From Haliscomenobacter hydrossis DSM 1100 (GTDB lineage Bacteria > Bacteroidota > Bacteroidia > Chitinophagales > Saprospiraceae), in the NCBI RefSeq assembly GCF_000212735.1, contig NC_015510.1, forward strand, positions 2,878,315-2,942,314: DNA of 64,000 bases. The letters are read 5' to 3'. A program made the translations under genes and the position numbers. Within the stretch, counting starts at the first letter, position 1; each line of letters opens with the position of its first letter. Of the stretch, positions 43,111 through 52,774 are shown in pieces. The notes under the pieces were generated by a model. It saw nothing but the letters and a program-made list of their open reading frames with translations, made no database searches and was not told the DNA's origin.

Positions 43111-45288
43111 ATGAATAATTTTTTGCAGGAGTCCGCAGATCAAAACCATCCCATGAGAGCCTTAAAAGATTTTTTAGATCAAGAGGCTCAGTATGAGAAA
43201 GCCAAAATGCACAACAAGCGCCGTTTTGTAGGCTACATTCTAGACATTGGCTACGAAGCGATTACGATTATAACTTCAGACCCGTTTAAGATATCAGTCG
43301 GAGGAATTCCCAGGAACTCTATTCTAATAATGGTTCCAGACAAGTTCGAATACAAGGAAGAAAGTGAATTCACAGTAAAGTTACCTCTTCATTTTACAGT
43401 ATTACGAGTTCTGGATAGCGCCCCAACACCACTTTCTAATGAGGTCCAACAAACATATTTTGAACTTCAAAAAAAATCAATGCCCGAGCTTGATATATTT
43501 ACGCAGGGAGAGCTTCAGTGGGGGGCATTAAAAACCGAGGTTCTAGGTATGTTTTATCCTCACCCTGAACAACGAAACAGCATCGAATTTTCAGGTGATT
43601 TGAACAACTTCGTTAGTGCACATAAATACCATATTTATGCCCCTGATGACACTCTTCTACATTTGATTACTAATTCAATTGTACCACAGACTAATAGGTT
43701 CTGTGTAGGAAAGTTAAGGCTCACAGAATGTCGCTTACCGCTAATAAATAGAGAAAAAATAAATGTCGATGTGCATTTATCAACCAATGACTTTTTAGCT
43801 TCTCGTACAGCTATGTTTGGTAAAACTAGACTAGGAAAAAGTAATGTTGTAAAACTTGTGATTCAGAGTCTTCTAGAAACAACTGATCCGAATAAGTCGG
43901 TCTATGAAGTAAAACTCCCTACTTTGCAGGTCTTGAAAAATGATGAAAAGTATTCCAAGGAACTTCTCACATATTTATATTCTAAAAGAGATACAAAATT
44001 TGAAGGTATTGACCAATTTAGAACTGAAGTACTCAATCAAGCCCCTGATTTAGAAAATCATATTTCATATTTTGAATCGATTTTCAAAACGTCAGTAGGT
44101 CAGCTTATTTTTGACATCAATGGAGAATACGCTAATGATAACCCACAAGATGGAAACAAATCTATAAGAAGTGCTTATGAAGACAGGTGTGTTGTTTATG
44201 CATTATCAAAAAAGCCATCTACTCCATCTAAGCAATTGCAAATCAACTTCTATGAACATCCTAAAGAGTCTCACAAACTACTGACGCCAATTCTAGAAGC
44301 AACAGGTCGGGGCAACTCTATATATGTCGATAATTTCCTAGAAGTTGATGTACCAGGCATCCAAGAATACAAGGAAGCCAGTCCTGAAACAAAGAAACGA
44401 GTTAAGAGAAAAATATTGATTTATTGGGCGATTCTCCATCGTGCAGGATTCAAGGCAGATGAAAATATATTGAGACAATTGTTAGGGAATCTGAGTCCAG
44501 AATTTAGTGCTGCCGTAATTAATGCCATTTACAGCAACGGAACACCACCAACTAGAATCGATTCACTAGATGAGTTAGCACACTGTCTTGAATTAGCGGC
44601 GGAAGTCAATAGAGCAGAACCTCTGCCAAGTAGTACCAGAGGAAAACACTTGTTTGATGCTGACGACGTTTCTTTACTGGATTTTTTAAAACCGAAATCT
44701 TCAGCAAGTGCGGGACCTGGAATACTTAAGAGTCAAGATAAATATCATAATCTTGCTGCGGGGAATTTCACGAAAGAAATCCTTAAACTTCTAGATGAAG
44801 GTAAAACGGTGATTGTTGACCTAGGTAATGCTAATGAGAAGGTAGCAGAGTTTTTTGCACGGGACCTGTCAAAGTCAATCTTCAGACATCAAACTGAAAA
44901 ATTCACAGCGAACCGATTATTTCAACAATACATTCAAATCTACTTTGAAGAGGCTCATAACCTTTTTAAAGATAATGATACAAGCAAAGAAACAGAAATA
45001 TATCGCCGATTTGCAAAAGAAGGTGCGAAGTACCACATTGGTATGGTCTACTCTACGCAATCTCCAAGCACAATCAATGCTGATCTACTTGCGCAAACCG
45101 AGAATTTTTTTGTTGCCCATTTGGCATCACAAGATGATGTCAACAAGCTTGCTAGAGTGAACATTGCTTACAATAGTATCAAACAAGATATTTTACAAGC
45201 CAAAACTCCCGGTTATATGCGGATGCTTACTCGGTCCCATCGTTTTGTTATATCACTGCAAGCCAATAAGTTTTCACCAACTAATTGA
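43111..45288 (+). CDS. HerA-like ATPase/translocase
   Basis: 725 residues. The N-terminal beta-barrel-type (HAS-barrel) region covers about 35-150. The P-loop is G237-K-T-R-L-G-K-S in RTAMFGKTRLGKSNVVKL, and a Walker B-like acidic pair E613-E614 lies in QIYFEEAHNLF. QLIFDINGEYAND also fits the HerA/FtsK DxxGE region, and MVYSTQSPSTIN is the sensor segment. HerA is a hexameric DNA pump that works with NurA nuclease in DNA end resection in archaea; in bacteria such pairs are defence modules. A large inserted helical domain (about 320-560) is unusual. The stop overlaps a possible TTG start of the next gene. Confidence 0.85.
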   Translation: MNNFLQESADQNHPMRALKDFLDQEAQYEKAKMHNKRRFVGYILDIGYEAITIITSDPFKISVGGIPRNSILIMVPDKFEYKEESEFTVKLPLHFTVLRVLDSAPTPLSNEVQQTYFELQKKSMPELDIFTQGELQWGALKTEVLGMFYPHPEQRNSIEFSGDLNNFVSAHKYHIYAPDDTLLHLITNSIVPQTNRFCVGKLRLTECRLPLINREKINVDVHLSTNDFLASRTAMFGKTRLGKSNVVKLVIQSLLETTDPNKSVYEVKLPTLQVLKNDEKYSKELLTYLYSKRDTKFEGIDQFRTEVLNQAPDLENHISYFESIFKTSVGQLIFDINGEYANDNPQDGNKSIRSAYEDRCVVYALSKKPSTPSKQLQINFYEHPKESHKLLTPILEATGRGNSIYVDNFLEVDVPGIQEYKEASPETKKRVKRKILIYWAILHRAGFKADENILRQLLGNLSPEFSAAVINAIYSNGTPPTRIDSLDELAHCLELAAEVNRAEPLPSSTRGKHLFDADDVSLLDFLKPKSSASAGPGILKSQDKYHNLAAGNFTKEILKLLDEGKTVIVDLGNANEKVAEFFARDLSKSIFRHQTEKFTANRLFQQYIQIYFEEAHNLFKDNDTSKETEIYRRFAKEGAKYHIGMVYSTQSPSTINADLLAQTENFFVAHLASQDDVNKLARVNIAYNSIKQDILQAKTPGYMRMLTRSHRFVISLQANKFSPTN

Positions 45289-45299
45289 TTCCTTTTAGT

Positions 45300-46640
45300 A
45301 TGCCATATCAAAAAAGTACTAGGCTTCCTGCTGAAAGAGCAAGCAAAATTGGACATTTGGATGTCATCAAAAGTCCTCTGGTCCAGCAGTTGATCCAGGA
45401 TTTTAATGATCCTGAATATGAAGACGATCTACCCACTACTGATTGGCAGCCGTTACCAACTGGAGGAAAAGAGTTGAAACTAATTTTTTCTTCGGACGGC
45501 TCAATTCAAGAAATAGAATGGCCCAATCCTCCATATAAAGCATTGGCATTTGTAAAAACCGCTTTACTGAAACTTGACTATTATGCGATTGCAAAATTAG
45601 ATAAAGACAACCCCAACCCATTTGCATTAAAAGACTTGATGGAAAAATCAGCTTTATTTCATGCAACTGCATTCCCTTTGCGCAATGTGAGTATCACAGG
45701 GAAAAGCATATTTAATGCTATTCGTGAGATTATTTTTCATTCACTTAAGGATCAAGGGAAAGATGATTCCTTGGAAGGAGCAATGCTGGAGACTTTGAAA
45801 TGGCTGGTTTATGAAAAGTGGAAACCAAACTCAAACAAAAAATTAGATGATTTCGGTTGCCCTCATTGCCTTCATGAAACGAAGCAAAATCACGCAACTT
45901 TACCATTTGACCAAGAACGAGGTCAGTGCCCAAATTGCCATGAAGAAATTTTTGTTTCTGACGTGCTGGGGTTACACTATTCGATGGTTGAAGATTATGC
46001 AAAAAAGGAAGTCGCAACAGATTATATGTCTGTTGCTGAGACTCTAATGATTTTCACTCCAATTAGATACTTTTGGACCTATGACCGTGAGGTGTTGAAG
46101 GAATGTCTTTTTATCAAAGATGGTCCCCTTTCTCTTCGAGCTACATTATCAAAGCTCGCTGCCCCTATCCGCAATTTTTTTAAGTACGCAAAAGAACAAG
46201 GTATTGAAATTGCAATGATTGGACAGGAAAAATCTGGTCTATTTTTTGATCATTTACAGCTTATTGGCAAATCGGCTCCTGAGCATTCAATTTTCATCCC
46301 CAATAATGACTATATCCGAAAAGAAGTCCAGCACATGAATGCAGAAGGCACATATGGCATTCATACAAACTATGGTGCAAAACTTTTTGTCAAGATGGAT
46401 CGGTATCACAAAATGGTACTAAATATTCCTACAGGGGAAAAAGGCGAATTTGTTGAATCTCCTTCAGCTGAGCACTTGATTAAAATCAAAGATATAGCGG
46501 CAACACTGCCTAAAATCATTAGTAATAGATTTGAAGGGGCACTGCTCCCAATTGAAATGGCAAATGGAGTGGCTTCGTTGTCCACATATCCGTCTGCAAA
46601 GGCATTGGAGCTTTTTGCTGATGGGGGGAAGATAACTTAA
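45300..46640 (+). CDS. NurA-like nuclease domain protein with zinc ribbon
   Basis: 446 residues from the ATG at 45300; a TTG at 45285 overlapping the HerA stop (TTGA) is an alternative. IFSSDGSIQEIEW near residue 65-77 supplies the first Asp of a NurA-type RNase H-like fold. A zinc ribbon CPHCLHE...CPNCHEE lies at about 182-217. ECLFIKDGPLSLRATLSKLA and EIAMIGQEKSGLFFDHL give the later acidic and Lys positions of NurA, with YGIHTNYGAKLFVKM at the end. NurA digests DNA together with HerA. Zinc-ribbon insertion is not in archaeal NurA, so nuclease activity is inferred from context and motifs. Confidence 0.7.
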   Translation: MPYQKSTRLPAERASKIGHLDVIKSPLVQQLIQDFNDPEYEDDLPTTDWQPLPTGGKELKLIFSSDGSIQEIEWPNPPYKALAFVKTALLKLDYYAIAKLDKDNPNPFALKDLMEKSALFHATAFPLRNVSITGKSIFNAIREIIFHSLKDQGKDDSLEGAMLETLKWLVYEKWKPNSNKKLDDFGCPHCLHETKQNHATLPFDQERGQCPNCHEEIFVSDVLGLHYSMVEDYAKKEVATDYMSVAETLMIFTPIRYFWTYDREVLKECLFIKDGPLSLRATLSKLAAPIRNFFKYAKEQGIEIAMIGQEKSGLFFDHLQLIGKSAPEHSIFIPNNDYIRKEVQHMNAEGTYGIHTNYGAKLFVKMDRYHKMVLNIPTGEKGEFVESPSAEHLIKIKDIAATLPKIISNRFEGALLPIEMANGVASLSTYPSAKALELFADGGKIT

Positions 46641-46648
46641 CCAATCAT

Positions 46649-47131
46649 TTAAACTTTAAAATACTTGCAAACAGGAGTAGGCCCAACTATTCCACTTTTG
46701 ATATAAAGTGGATGCTTAGGTCGATCCAATTTAGTCCAATCAATACAATACAACTCAGTTGTTTCGATTTCAGGGAGAGATAGATTTTCCAGTTTGGGAC
46801 CATTATTTCCCCACGCTGCTACAATAATTTCACATTTTTTTCTCATTTGTAAAAGATGAAAATAGTTATCATCACCTAACGGATTGGTAACCTGTTTCAA
46901 TACTGCTGGATTAGTAGAGCGATAAGCAAAAATGTTGCCAACATATAATCCACCATATCCCCAGTTCTGTGCAAAAGAAGTACACCTATTGATCGTAGGG
47001 TCATTTTCTTGTGCATCAGCAGTTGATGGATTAAGCATAATAAACATCAGTTTAGGCTTTGAATCGTCCCAAATTCGCCAAAGTTGATACCGATAATTCT
47101 CACAATCAGACATAATTGCACCTTTCTGCAT
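46649..47131 (-). CDS. DUF1643 family protein
   Basis: 160 residues (an internal ATG at 47113 is an alternative start). YRYQLWRIWDDSKPKLMFIM, LNPSTADAQENDPTINRC, VGNIFAYRSTNPAVL and CEIIVAAWGNNG are the DUF1643 signatures. Function unknown; the family is common in mobile and defence-linked regions. It is convergent with the NurA-like gene (8 bp between stops). Confidence 0.9.
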   Translation of the reverse strand: MQKGAIMSDCENYRYQLWRIWDDSKPKLMFIMLNPSTADAQENDPTINRCTSFAQNWGYGGLYVGNIFAYRSTNPAVLKQVTNPLGDDNYFHLLQMRKKCEIIVAAWGNNGPKLENLSLPEIETTELYCIDWTKLDRPKHPLYIKSGIVGPTPVCKYFKV

Positions 47132-47477
47132 AATTGATGGATTTTAAATAATTTGAGCTTAAATTTGTATAAGTACGAATTTTGTAAGAAGAAAGTTTCA
47201 ATTCATAAATATGGGTGTCCAAAAGTTGAATAAAAAACTTAAACATGAATGGGTAATCTTACCCGGCTTAGCCCTCGGCGTAGTCCTCCTCTCCGCCTAT
47301 CGCCGATCCCTCAAGCCACTCGGCCCCATCCTCTCCCGGATGCGCCTACGCGGTCAGGACCAACACGGCTATGGGTATTTTGGAGCCAGCCGCTCCGGTG
47401 GCAACAGGCAGCACAATGTCATTAGTCACGAAAAGTGTACCACCAATAATCACGAAAAGTGTACCACTGCATCAAAA

Positions 47478-48224
47478 TTAAATAGAGTTATCCAAATGGG
47501 CTAGAAAATCTTTAATTCGGAAGCTATCACCATTGAATTTAAGGATGTGAGCATGGTGAACGATTCGATCAATGATGGCAGAAGCCATGACCTTATCGCC
47601 AAGAATAGCGCCCCAATCTTCAAAATTGCGGTTAGAAGTGAAGATGGTAGATTTATGCTCATAACGATGCCGAATAATCTCAAAGAAGTCGTCGAGAGCT
47701 TGTGGAGCCAGGGATCGGAACCCGATTTCATCAAGAATAAGCAGATCAGGTGCGAGGATTTGCTGAAGGGTTCTACGATGAGAGGAGTCGATTCGGCCCT
47801 GAGCGAGTTTTTCGAGCAGGGTGTGTAAATGGGTAAAGAGTACGGAATAACCTCTGGCTGCGGCTTCTAGCCCGATGGCGTTGGCAAGATGGGTTTTGCC
47901 CGTGCCGGGTTTACCAATGAGGATGATGTTTTTGTGTTCATCAATAAAGCGACAGGAACGAATTTCGGAGAGCATTTTTTTGTCGAGTTCGGGTTGAAAA
48001 TTGAGGTCATAATGCTCAAAAGACTTTTGAGTATTGAGTTTGCTTTTAGCTAGTCGTTGTCGGAGGACATTGGCTTTTCGTTTGGCACACTCGTCCTCAA
48101 TGAGCATTTCAAAGAACTCAAGGTAGGAAAGTTGCTGTTCCTGAGCGGTGTCGTTGTGGTTTTTGAGGGATTGAAGTACAGCGGACATGCGGAGGTACTT
48201 CAGTTTGTTTTCCAATTGTTGCAT
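47478..48224 (-). CDS. istB: IS21 transposition helper ATPase
   Basis: 248 residues. Walker A is IGKPGTGKTHLANAIG, Walker B is LLILDEIGFRSL, and TIFTSNRNFEDWG fits the AAA+ sensor of IstB. It assembles on DNA and delivers the target to IstA. It lies 48 bp after istA. The intact frame supports an active element. Confidence 0.95.
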   Translation of the reverse strand: MQQLENKLKYLRMSAVLQSLKNHNDTAQEQQLSYLEFFEMLIEDECAKRKANVLRQRLAKSKLNTQKSFEHYDLNFQPELDKKMLSEIRSCRFIDEHKNIILIGKPGTGKTHLANAIGLEAAARGYSVLFTHLHTLLEKLAQGRIDSSHRRTLQQILAPDLLILDEIGFRSLAPQALDDFFEIIRHRYEHKSTIFTSNRNFEDWGAILGDKVMASAIIDRIVHHAHILKFNGDSFRIKDFLAHLDNSI

Positions 48225-48272
48225 GATATTAAATATTTAAAAGTGAATGATTTAAGTGTTGATTGATAGTGA

Positions 48273-49724
48273 TTATCGGACCAATTGATCGTAAAGGCTC
48301 AATTCATGAGCCATCCCACCAGCGCCGGGCGCTGGGGCTTCAAAGTGAGTGGAAATGGGTGGTGTGTGTTCAAGTGCCAGACAAATATCCCTGACCGATC
48401 GATAGGAAGAGATGCCGTTATCGAGGGCTTTTCGACAGGCTTCTTGCACGCGCTGTGGGGGGTGTCTTCGGCACAATTGGAGTAGCCCCCGGGCTTTATC
48501 TTTCCAGTGGCTAGGATGGTTTTGTTGGATGAGCAAAAGCAGATCGCGGGCTTCGGTGCCAATTTCTTGTTCCAGGCGTTGAGCGTAATACTCCAGGGTA
48601 TGTTGCTGTTTATGTGGCGCCAGGTGGCCGTTTTGGGTCACATATTGCCCTTTGTCATTGTTTAATAGGTGCAAAGCCACTTCTTGTCCCTGCTCAGAGA
48701 TGCGCAAAAAAGTACCGTTGGTAAATAGCCGCAGGGTTTGTCCAACCAAAGTATAGGGCACCGAGTAGTAATTGTTGCGGAAAATGACATGTCCAAATCG
48801 GGTAACCTTACGTTCTTCGACATGATAAAACTCGTAACGCTGGGCAGGTAAAGGCCCTAGCGCGCTTTTTTCTACCTGTTGCCACATCTGGAGTGGAACG
48901 CGTTTGGTCGTGCCGTGTACCCGCCGATTGGCCACTGTGTCGGTCCAGGTTCGCAAATCGGTAGACAGGCTAGAAAAATTACGCTGATCCAGACCCAGCA
49001 AAAAGTTCTTTTTCACATACTTGACTCCACTCTCGACCTTGCCCTTGTGTTCAGGCGTACGTACCCGACAAGGTACCGCCCCCGCGCCATAATGCGCTAA
49101 AAATGAAGCGTATTGCTCCTGGATCAAGGGTTCGTAAAAATCAGGAGTGGTGACTCCGCTCTTCAGATTATCCAGTCGAACCAGGCGAGGAACGCCGCAA
49201 AAAAACTCGAATGCGTGAATATGACAGCGGATAAAGGTCTCTACCGATTGATCGGTGACGGCCTCAAAATAGCCCAACCGAGAGTGGGACAATACCGCAC
49301 AGAATACCCAAATCTTGACCCGGCTTGCGCCCTCACGATCAAATAAGCCAAGGTAACCAAAATCTACTTGTGCTTCCTCTCCAGCAAGGCATTGCATGGG
49401 CACAAACGATTCATGATCGGCTTTAAGGCTCCGGATCGTTCGGTTTACTGTGGAATACGAGGTCTGTAGTCCATGCTCTTTAACCAATTTTTGGTAGATC
49501 AGCTCTCCGGTCAAATCCTGATCCAGCCAGGTCTGTATCTGACCTTCATACGCCTTGAGCTGTTTGGATCGGGTGTAACCTTTGATTAGTCCCGAGGAGT
49601 CAGAGCCAAATTCTATCCGCTTGATCACTTTGCGGTGAATCCCTAATTGCTCCGCTATCTTGCGCCGACTTAAACCCCTGCCTAATAATGTTTTGACTGT
49701 CGTGTGTACATCCATTCTATACAT
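48273..49724 (-). CDS. istA: IS21 transposase
   Basis: 483 residues from the ATG at 49724 (MYRMDVHTTVKTLLGRGLSR), since longer in-frame starts fall within the terminal repeat. An N-terminal HTH (RKIAEQLGIHRKVIKRIEFG) is followed by the DDE core: AQVDFGYLG, LVRLDNLKSG and PEHKGKVESGVKYVKK supply the two Asp and the Glu. The Mu-type beta-barrel region follows (VTRFGHVIFRNNYYSVPYTL). It catalyses cut-and-paste transposition together with IstB. Confidence 0.95.
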   Translation of the reverse strand: MYRMDVHTTVKTLLGRGLSRRKIAEQLGIHRKVIKRIEFGSDSSGLIKGYTRSKQLKAYEGQIQTWLDQDLTGELIYQKLVKEHGLQTSYSTVNRTIRSLKADHESFVPMQCLAGEEAQVDFGYLGLFDREGASRVKIWVFCAVLSHSRLGYFEAVTDQSVETFIRCHIHAFEFFCGVPRLVRLDNLKSGVTTPDFYEPLIQEQYASFLAHYGAGAVPCRVRTPEHKGKVESGVKYVKKNFLLGLDQRNFSSLSTDLRTWTDTVANRRVHGTTKRVPLQMWQQVEKSALGPLPAQRYEFYHVEERKVTRFGHVIFRNNYYSVPYTLVGQTLRLFTNGTFLRISEQGQEVALHLLNNDKGQYVTQNGHLAPHKQQHTLEYYAQRLEQEIGTEARDLLLLIQQNHPSHWKDKARGLLQLCRRHPPQRVQEACRKALDNGISSYRSVRDICLALEHTPPISTHFEAPAPGAGGMAHELSLYDQLVR

Positions 49725-50265
49725 TGTTGCTCCGGTTTGACCCAGAGAATTTAACAATTTATAGTGGTACACTTTTCGTGATTATTGGTGGTACACTTTT
49801 CGTGACTAATGACAACAATGGTATCGACCTGGTGTGTACACCTGGTGAAGCCGTTTTTAGTCCCATCGCGGGTACGGTGGAGCGTTATGCCAATCCATAC
49901 CCAGGCGACAGGTTGGACATCATCTACATCCAGGCCAAACGCTGGAGGCCTGGCAATGTAGTTGGTCGGCCAGAAATTCAGAAGTTTGTAGGAGCACTGG
50001 CAGGGCAAGGGGCCAAAAAAGGGATTTTTATTACTACTTCCAGCTTCACCCGGGAGGCATTGGATTATTCACCAAGGAATGAAACCAAAATTGTGCTCAT
50101 TGATGGGTCATATTTGGCGCAGTTGATGATTGATTATAATTTGGGCTGTAGTACGGATCAGGTGTATGAAGTGAAGAAGGTGGACGGGGATTATTTTGGG
50201 GAGGAGTGATTTTAAAGCTGACAATTACATATTATTGAACACTCTCAACATCCTCAAAAATCGCT

Positions 50266-51147
50266 CTACTTCTTTCGAGCAAAAGGGATTTCTATTTTTT
50301 CAATAACCTCTACACCAAGAAGATTTTTCACAGTAAGCAACTCAGCTGGTAGGCAGCCCTGAAGAGCTAGAATCGTTCTGCTATCAGGAACCTCATTGTT
50401 TACAATCTGTTCAGCTTCGATAAGGTGTTTATATTTTACACACTGAAACAACCCTCTTAAAATGTCTGCTGTATCTGAGATGATGGATTTAACCTCAACT
50501 CCTATCTTTAGCCCTTTTTCAGTGAATAACACATCAATAGCGTCAGCAGAAGGGAGCAGATACTCTTGTTGACCTATTTCTAAATCGCTCTTCAACCCGA
50601 GCACCGATGGATTATTGGCAATGTATTCTTTGAACTTTTTATGATGTTCACTCTCACCTCCTCCTTTTCTGTTTTTTGCTAGTTTTAGCTCTACATCCAA
50701 ATCCATGATAACAGGCTTAAGCCCTAACTCATCCAAAACCCAATCCCAATGTGGATAGGAATATATTTCGATTAGCTGCTTTGATACAATTTTCTGCTTT
50801 TGGGTTTTGGTTAGCTTGCTAAAATCTCTTTGGGTGATAAACCAGCCAATTCCTTCTCCAGGGAGTTCTTGCCTTTTGTTAACTACTAGACATTGAATTG
50901 GTGGGATTTTATTTTTTGTTCTATCACCTAAATCGATTAAGGCGTTACCTATCGAACCCAATACGTAATTGAGATTTCTTGGATTTGGAATGCCAACTTG
51001 TTGAGCAAGATTAGAATAATAAATTGTCTGCCCTGCTTTTGCCAGTTGTACCAAATAGGGTAAAGTTATTCTGGCTCGGTCAAGGTATAGCTTTTCTCCT
51101 TCCAAAAGGTCAGCATTCGCAATCTTTGCAGTTAATCGTTTGGCCAT
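50266..51147 (-). CDS. PD-(D/E)xK nuclease-like protein
   Basis: 293 residues. The N-terminal about 110 residues are a helical domain (ARITLPYLVQLAKAGQTIYY, SNLAQQVGIPNPRNLNYVLG) resembling winged-helix DNA binding. The C-terminal part has HHKKFKEYIANNPSVLGL, then DAIDVLFTEKGLKIGVEVKS, with Asp and E-V-K of a PD-(D/E)xK active site. It is probably a restriction-type endonuclease. The PLD-domain gene lies 32 bp upstream on the same strand, so the two are likely co-transcribed. No methylase is in this pair. I cannot assign a named family. Confidence 0.7.
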   Translation of the reverse strand: MAKRLTAKIANADLLEGEKLYLDRARITLPYLVQLAKAGQTIYYSNLAQQVGIPNPRNLNYVLGSIGNALIDLGDRTKNKIPPIQCLVVNKRQELPGEGIGWFITQRDFSKLTKTQKQKIVSKQLIEIYSYPHWDWVLDELGLKPVIMDLDVELKLAKNRKGGGESEHHKKFKEYIANNPSVLGLKSDLEIGQQEYLLPSADAIDVLFTEKGLKIGVEVKSIISDTADILRGLFQCVKYKHLIEAEQIVNNEVPDSRTILALQGCLPAELLTVKNLLGVEVIEKIEIPFARKK

Positions 51148-51179
51148 TAGTAGGCATTTTTTGTTTTAGAGATTCGTTT

Positions 51180-52463
51180 TCAAAATCTGTGGCGGATATG
51201 TTGGTAGATAGGTTCTAGCTTTTCAAACTCACCCATTATGGTATTGACGATATTTGAAGTTGAAAAAGCTCTATCATCCGGCTTGAAAGACTTGCCAATA
51301 ATGAAATAGTGCTTTTGCTTATCCGATTTTGTAAATTCAAAAAGTTCTTCAGGTGTGGTAAAAGACTTGACCTTTTTCACCACATTATTGATGTGAATCT
51401 CGTATTGATCATCAAGTATTTGGCAGAGCTGAAAGAATTTGGTTCTAAATCTCGAATCAGTTTGCATTTTTGTCTTAAAGTACTCCCGGTCTAAAATGCT
51501 ACCATTGTTTTTTCCTACTCGACACCAAATGTCAATGCTATTATTCCTTATCAATACCTGGAGCCGCATGTGGTACATAGAGCTTTGGTTTTCGCCGTAC
51601 TCTTTTTCATACTTTTCTAACTCTTTGGGCGATCTTCCATAATGAAGCCATAAGCTACCGATTTCTTCTCCAGTCCATGAAGAATGAGCATGAGAGGAAA
51701 CAATATTATCAAGTTTATGATGTGGATGTAAATCCCATTTCCGTTTTTCGATATGGGGGTAAATTAAATCATGCAAGTCCAATAGTCGCATTTTAACCAA
51801 ATACCTTTCATTATTCACATTTTCGGCATGAGAATAAGGTTTTGTTCCTTCAAAGGCGGCAAAATGTATGTACTCGAAAAATTGATTAGTAAAGTCTAAA
51901 TCTTTGATTTTTAATTTACTATTTGCTGACTTGTCAAATATAGTCAGTTCCTGTTTGTCCTGCTTCTCCCTTTCCTTTCGACTTTCAAAAAGCACTTCAT
52001 AATCTTCAATAAACTCGCTTGTGATTGGTTCACCTATCTTAAAATAGATATTGAAGTATTTTTCTAATAGATACTGACACAAACCTTGATCAACGGTTTT
52101 TACACTGAGTTCAAGGTGCTTTTCCAAGCCACCTTCCGTACAGTTTCCTGAGCCTACTATTGCAGTTAAAGCACCATTGGTTTTTACGACATATAACTTT
52201 GGATGAAAGAATTGGTCTTTTCTGTAAAAGTATTTGACGTTTGCCTTACCTTCATTCTGGAGCCCTTGTAGCCTTTTGAGTACTGATGGAGGAGTAGGTA
52301 AATCAATACCGACCAAAATATTTTTCTTTGCATGAGGGTTGGTGTTTTCTTGAATAACGTTCATTCCATAATCTGACATTACGGCAACTGCAATCCAAAT
52401 TTCTTCTGCTTTGGGAAGCAATTGTTTTAATTCTGAATTGATTTTCAAGACTTGCTTTTCCAT
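51180..52463 (-). CDS. Phospholipase D-like nuclease domain protein
   Basis: 427 residues from the ATG at 52463 (MEKQVLKINSELKQLLP); a longer start at 52526 is in frame but unsupported. The PLD motif HxK...GSxN is FFHPKLYVV with IVGSGNCTEGGL, so one HKD half-site is visible at about residues 88-118, and a dimer would give the active site. This is the pattern of restriction-type PLD nucleases (BfiI-like and those in DNA defence). The C-terminal 250 residues are not recognised (HPHHKLDNIVSSHAHSSWTG). It sits directly upstream of the PD-(D/E)xK gene, suggesting a two-nuclease system. Confidence 0.72.
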   Translation of the reverse strand: MEKQVLKINSELKQLLPKAEEIWIAVAVMSDYGMNVIQENTNPHAKKNILVGIDLPTPPSVLKRLQGLQNEGKANVKYFYRKDQFFHPKLYVVKTNGALTAIVGSGNCTEGGLEKHLELSVKTVDQGLCQYLLEKYFNIYFKIGEPITSEFIEDYEVLFESRKEREKQDKQELTIFDKSANSKLKIKDLDFTNQFFEYIHFAAFEGTKPYSHAENVNNERYLVKMRLLDLHDLIYPHIEKRKWDLHPHHKLDNIVSSHAHSSWTGEEIGSLWLHYGRSPKELEKYEKEYGENQSSMYHMRLQVLIRNNSIDIWCRVGKNNGSILDREYFKTKMQTDSRFRTKFFQLCQILDDQYEIHINNVVKKVKSFTTPEELFEFTKSDKQKHYFIIGKSFKPDDRAFSTSNIVNTIMGEFEKLEPIYQHIRHRF

Positions 52464-52745
52464 TTTTTGACTATTATCTTTTGTGAAAAATATACAGCTA
52501 CATGGGCAATTTAACCTCATCGGCACCTCATTTAGGCACTCTATTAAAATCTTATGTTCTTTACGGATTCGTCATCAAAATGTTGCAATCCAATTCTACA
52601 CTTTTCTAAAAAAGTACCAGCCTTCTCTTTAATTATTTGATAATCAGATCGAATTTGTTTCTGATAAATCCTTCAAAGGCCACAAAACTACCTGACATAC
52701 TCAAACTTTCCCCACCCCGCTCATCCAAATTCCCATTTTCCTTTA

Positions 52746-52753
52746 TATATTTG
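52746..52753 (+). promoter_or_regulatory. Probable -7 box of the EAD11-STAND-WD40 operon
   Basis: TATATTTG matches TAnnTTTG exactly and lies 21 bp upstream of the ATG at 52775. It would give a very short leader. I see no clear TTG at -33. Confidence 0.45.
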
Positions 52754-52774
52754 AACGACCTACAAACACCAAGT

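Larger units (their letters stand above)
47417..49814 (-). mobile_element. IS21 family insertion sequence (2398 bp)
   Basis: Ends TGTCATTAGTCACG and CGTGACTAATGACA, with the internal repeat cacgaaaagtgtacca present twice at each end, as IS21 ends usually are. Flanks carry a 4-bp duplication ACAA (47413-47416 and 49815-49818). istA and istB are both intact on the minus strand. The element looks functional and recent. Confidence 0.95.
47211..50209 (+). pseudogene. M23 peptidase / Mrr-C chimeric gene split by an IS21 element
   Basis: The 5' part (47211-47416) reads to GASRSGGNRQH-N and resumes after the IS (49817-50209) as N-GIDLVCTPGEAVFSPIAG, in frame when one ACAA copy is removed. That is the start of an M23/LytM peptidase fold. 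After YANPYPGD the sequence switches to LDIIYIQAKRWRPGNVVGRP, EIQKFVGALAGQGAKKGIFI, TTSSFTREALDYSP and QLMIDYNLG, the C-terminal half of Mrr-type restriction endonucleases. So a deletion had already fused two genes before the IS inserted. The Mrr part keeps the QAK end of the PD-(D/E)xK motif but lost the N-terminal acidic residues. Confidence 0.8.
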
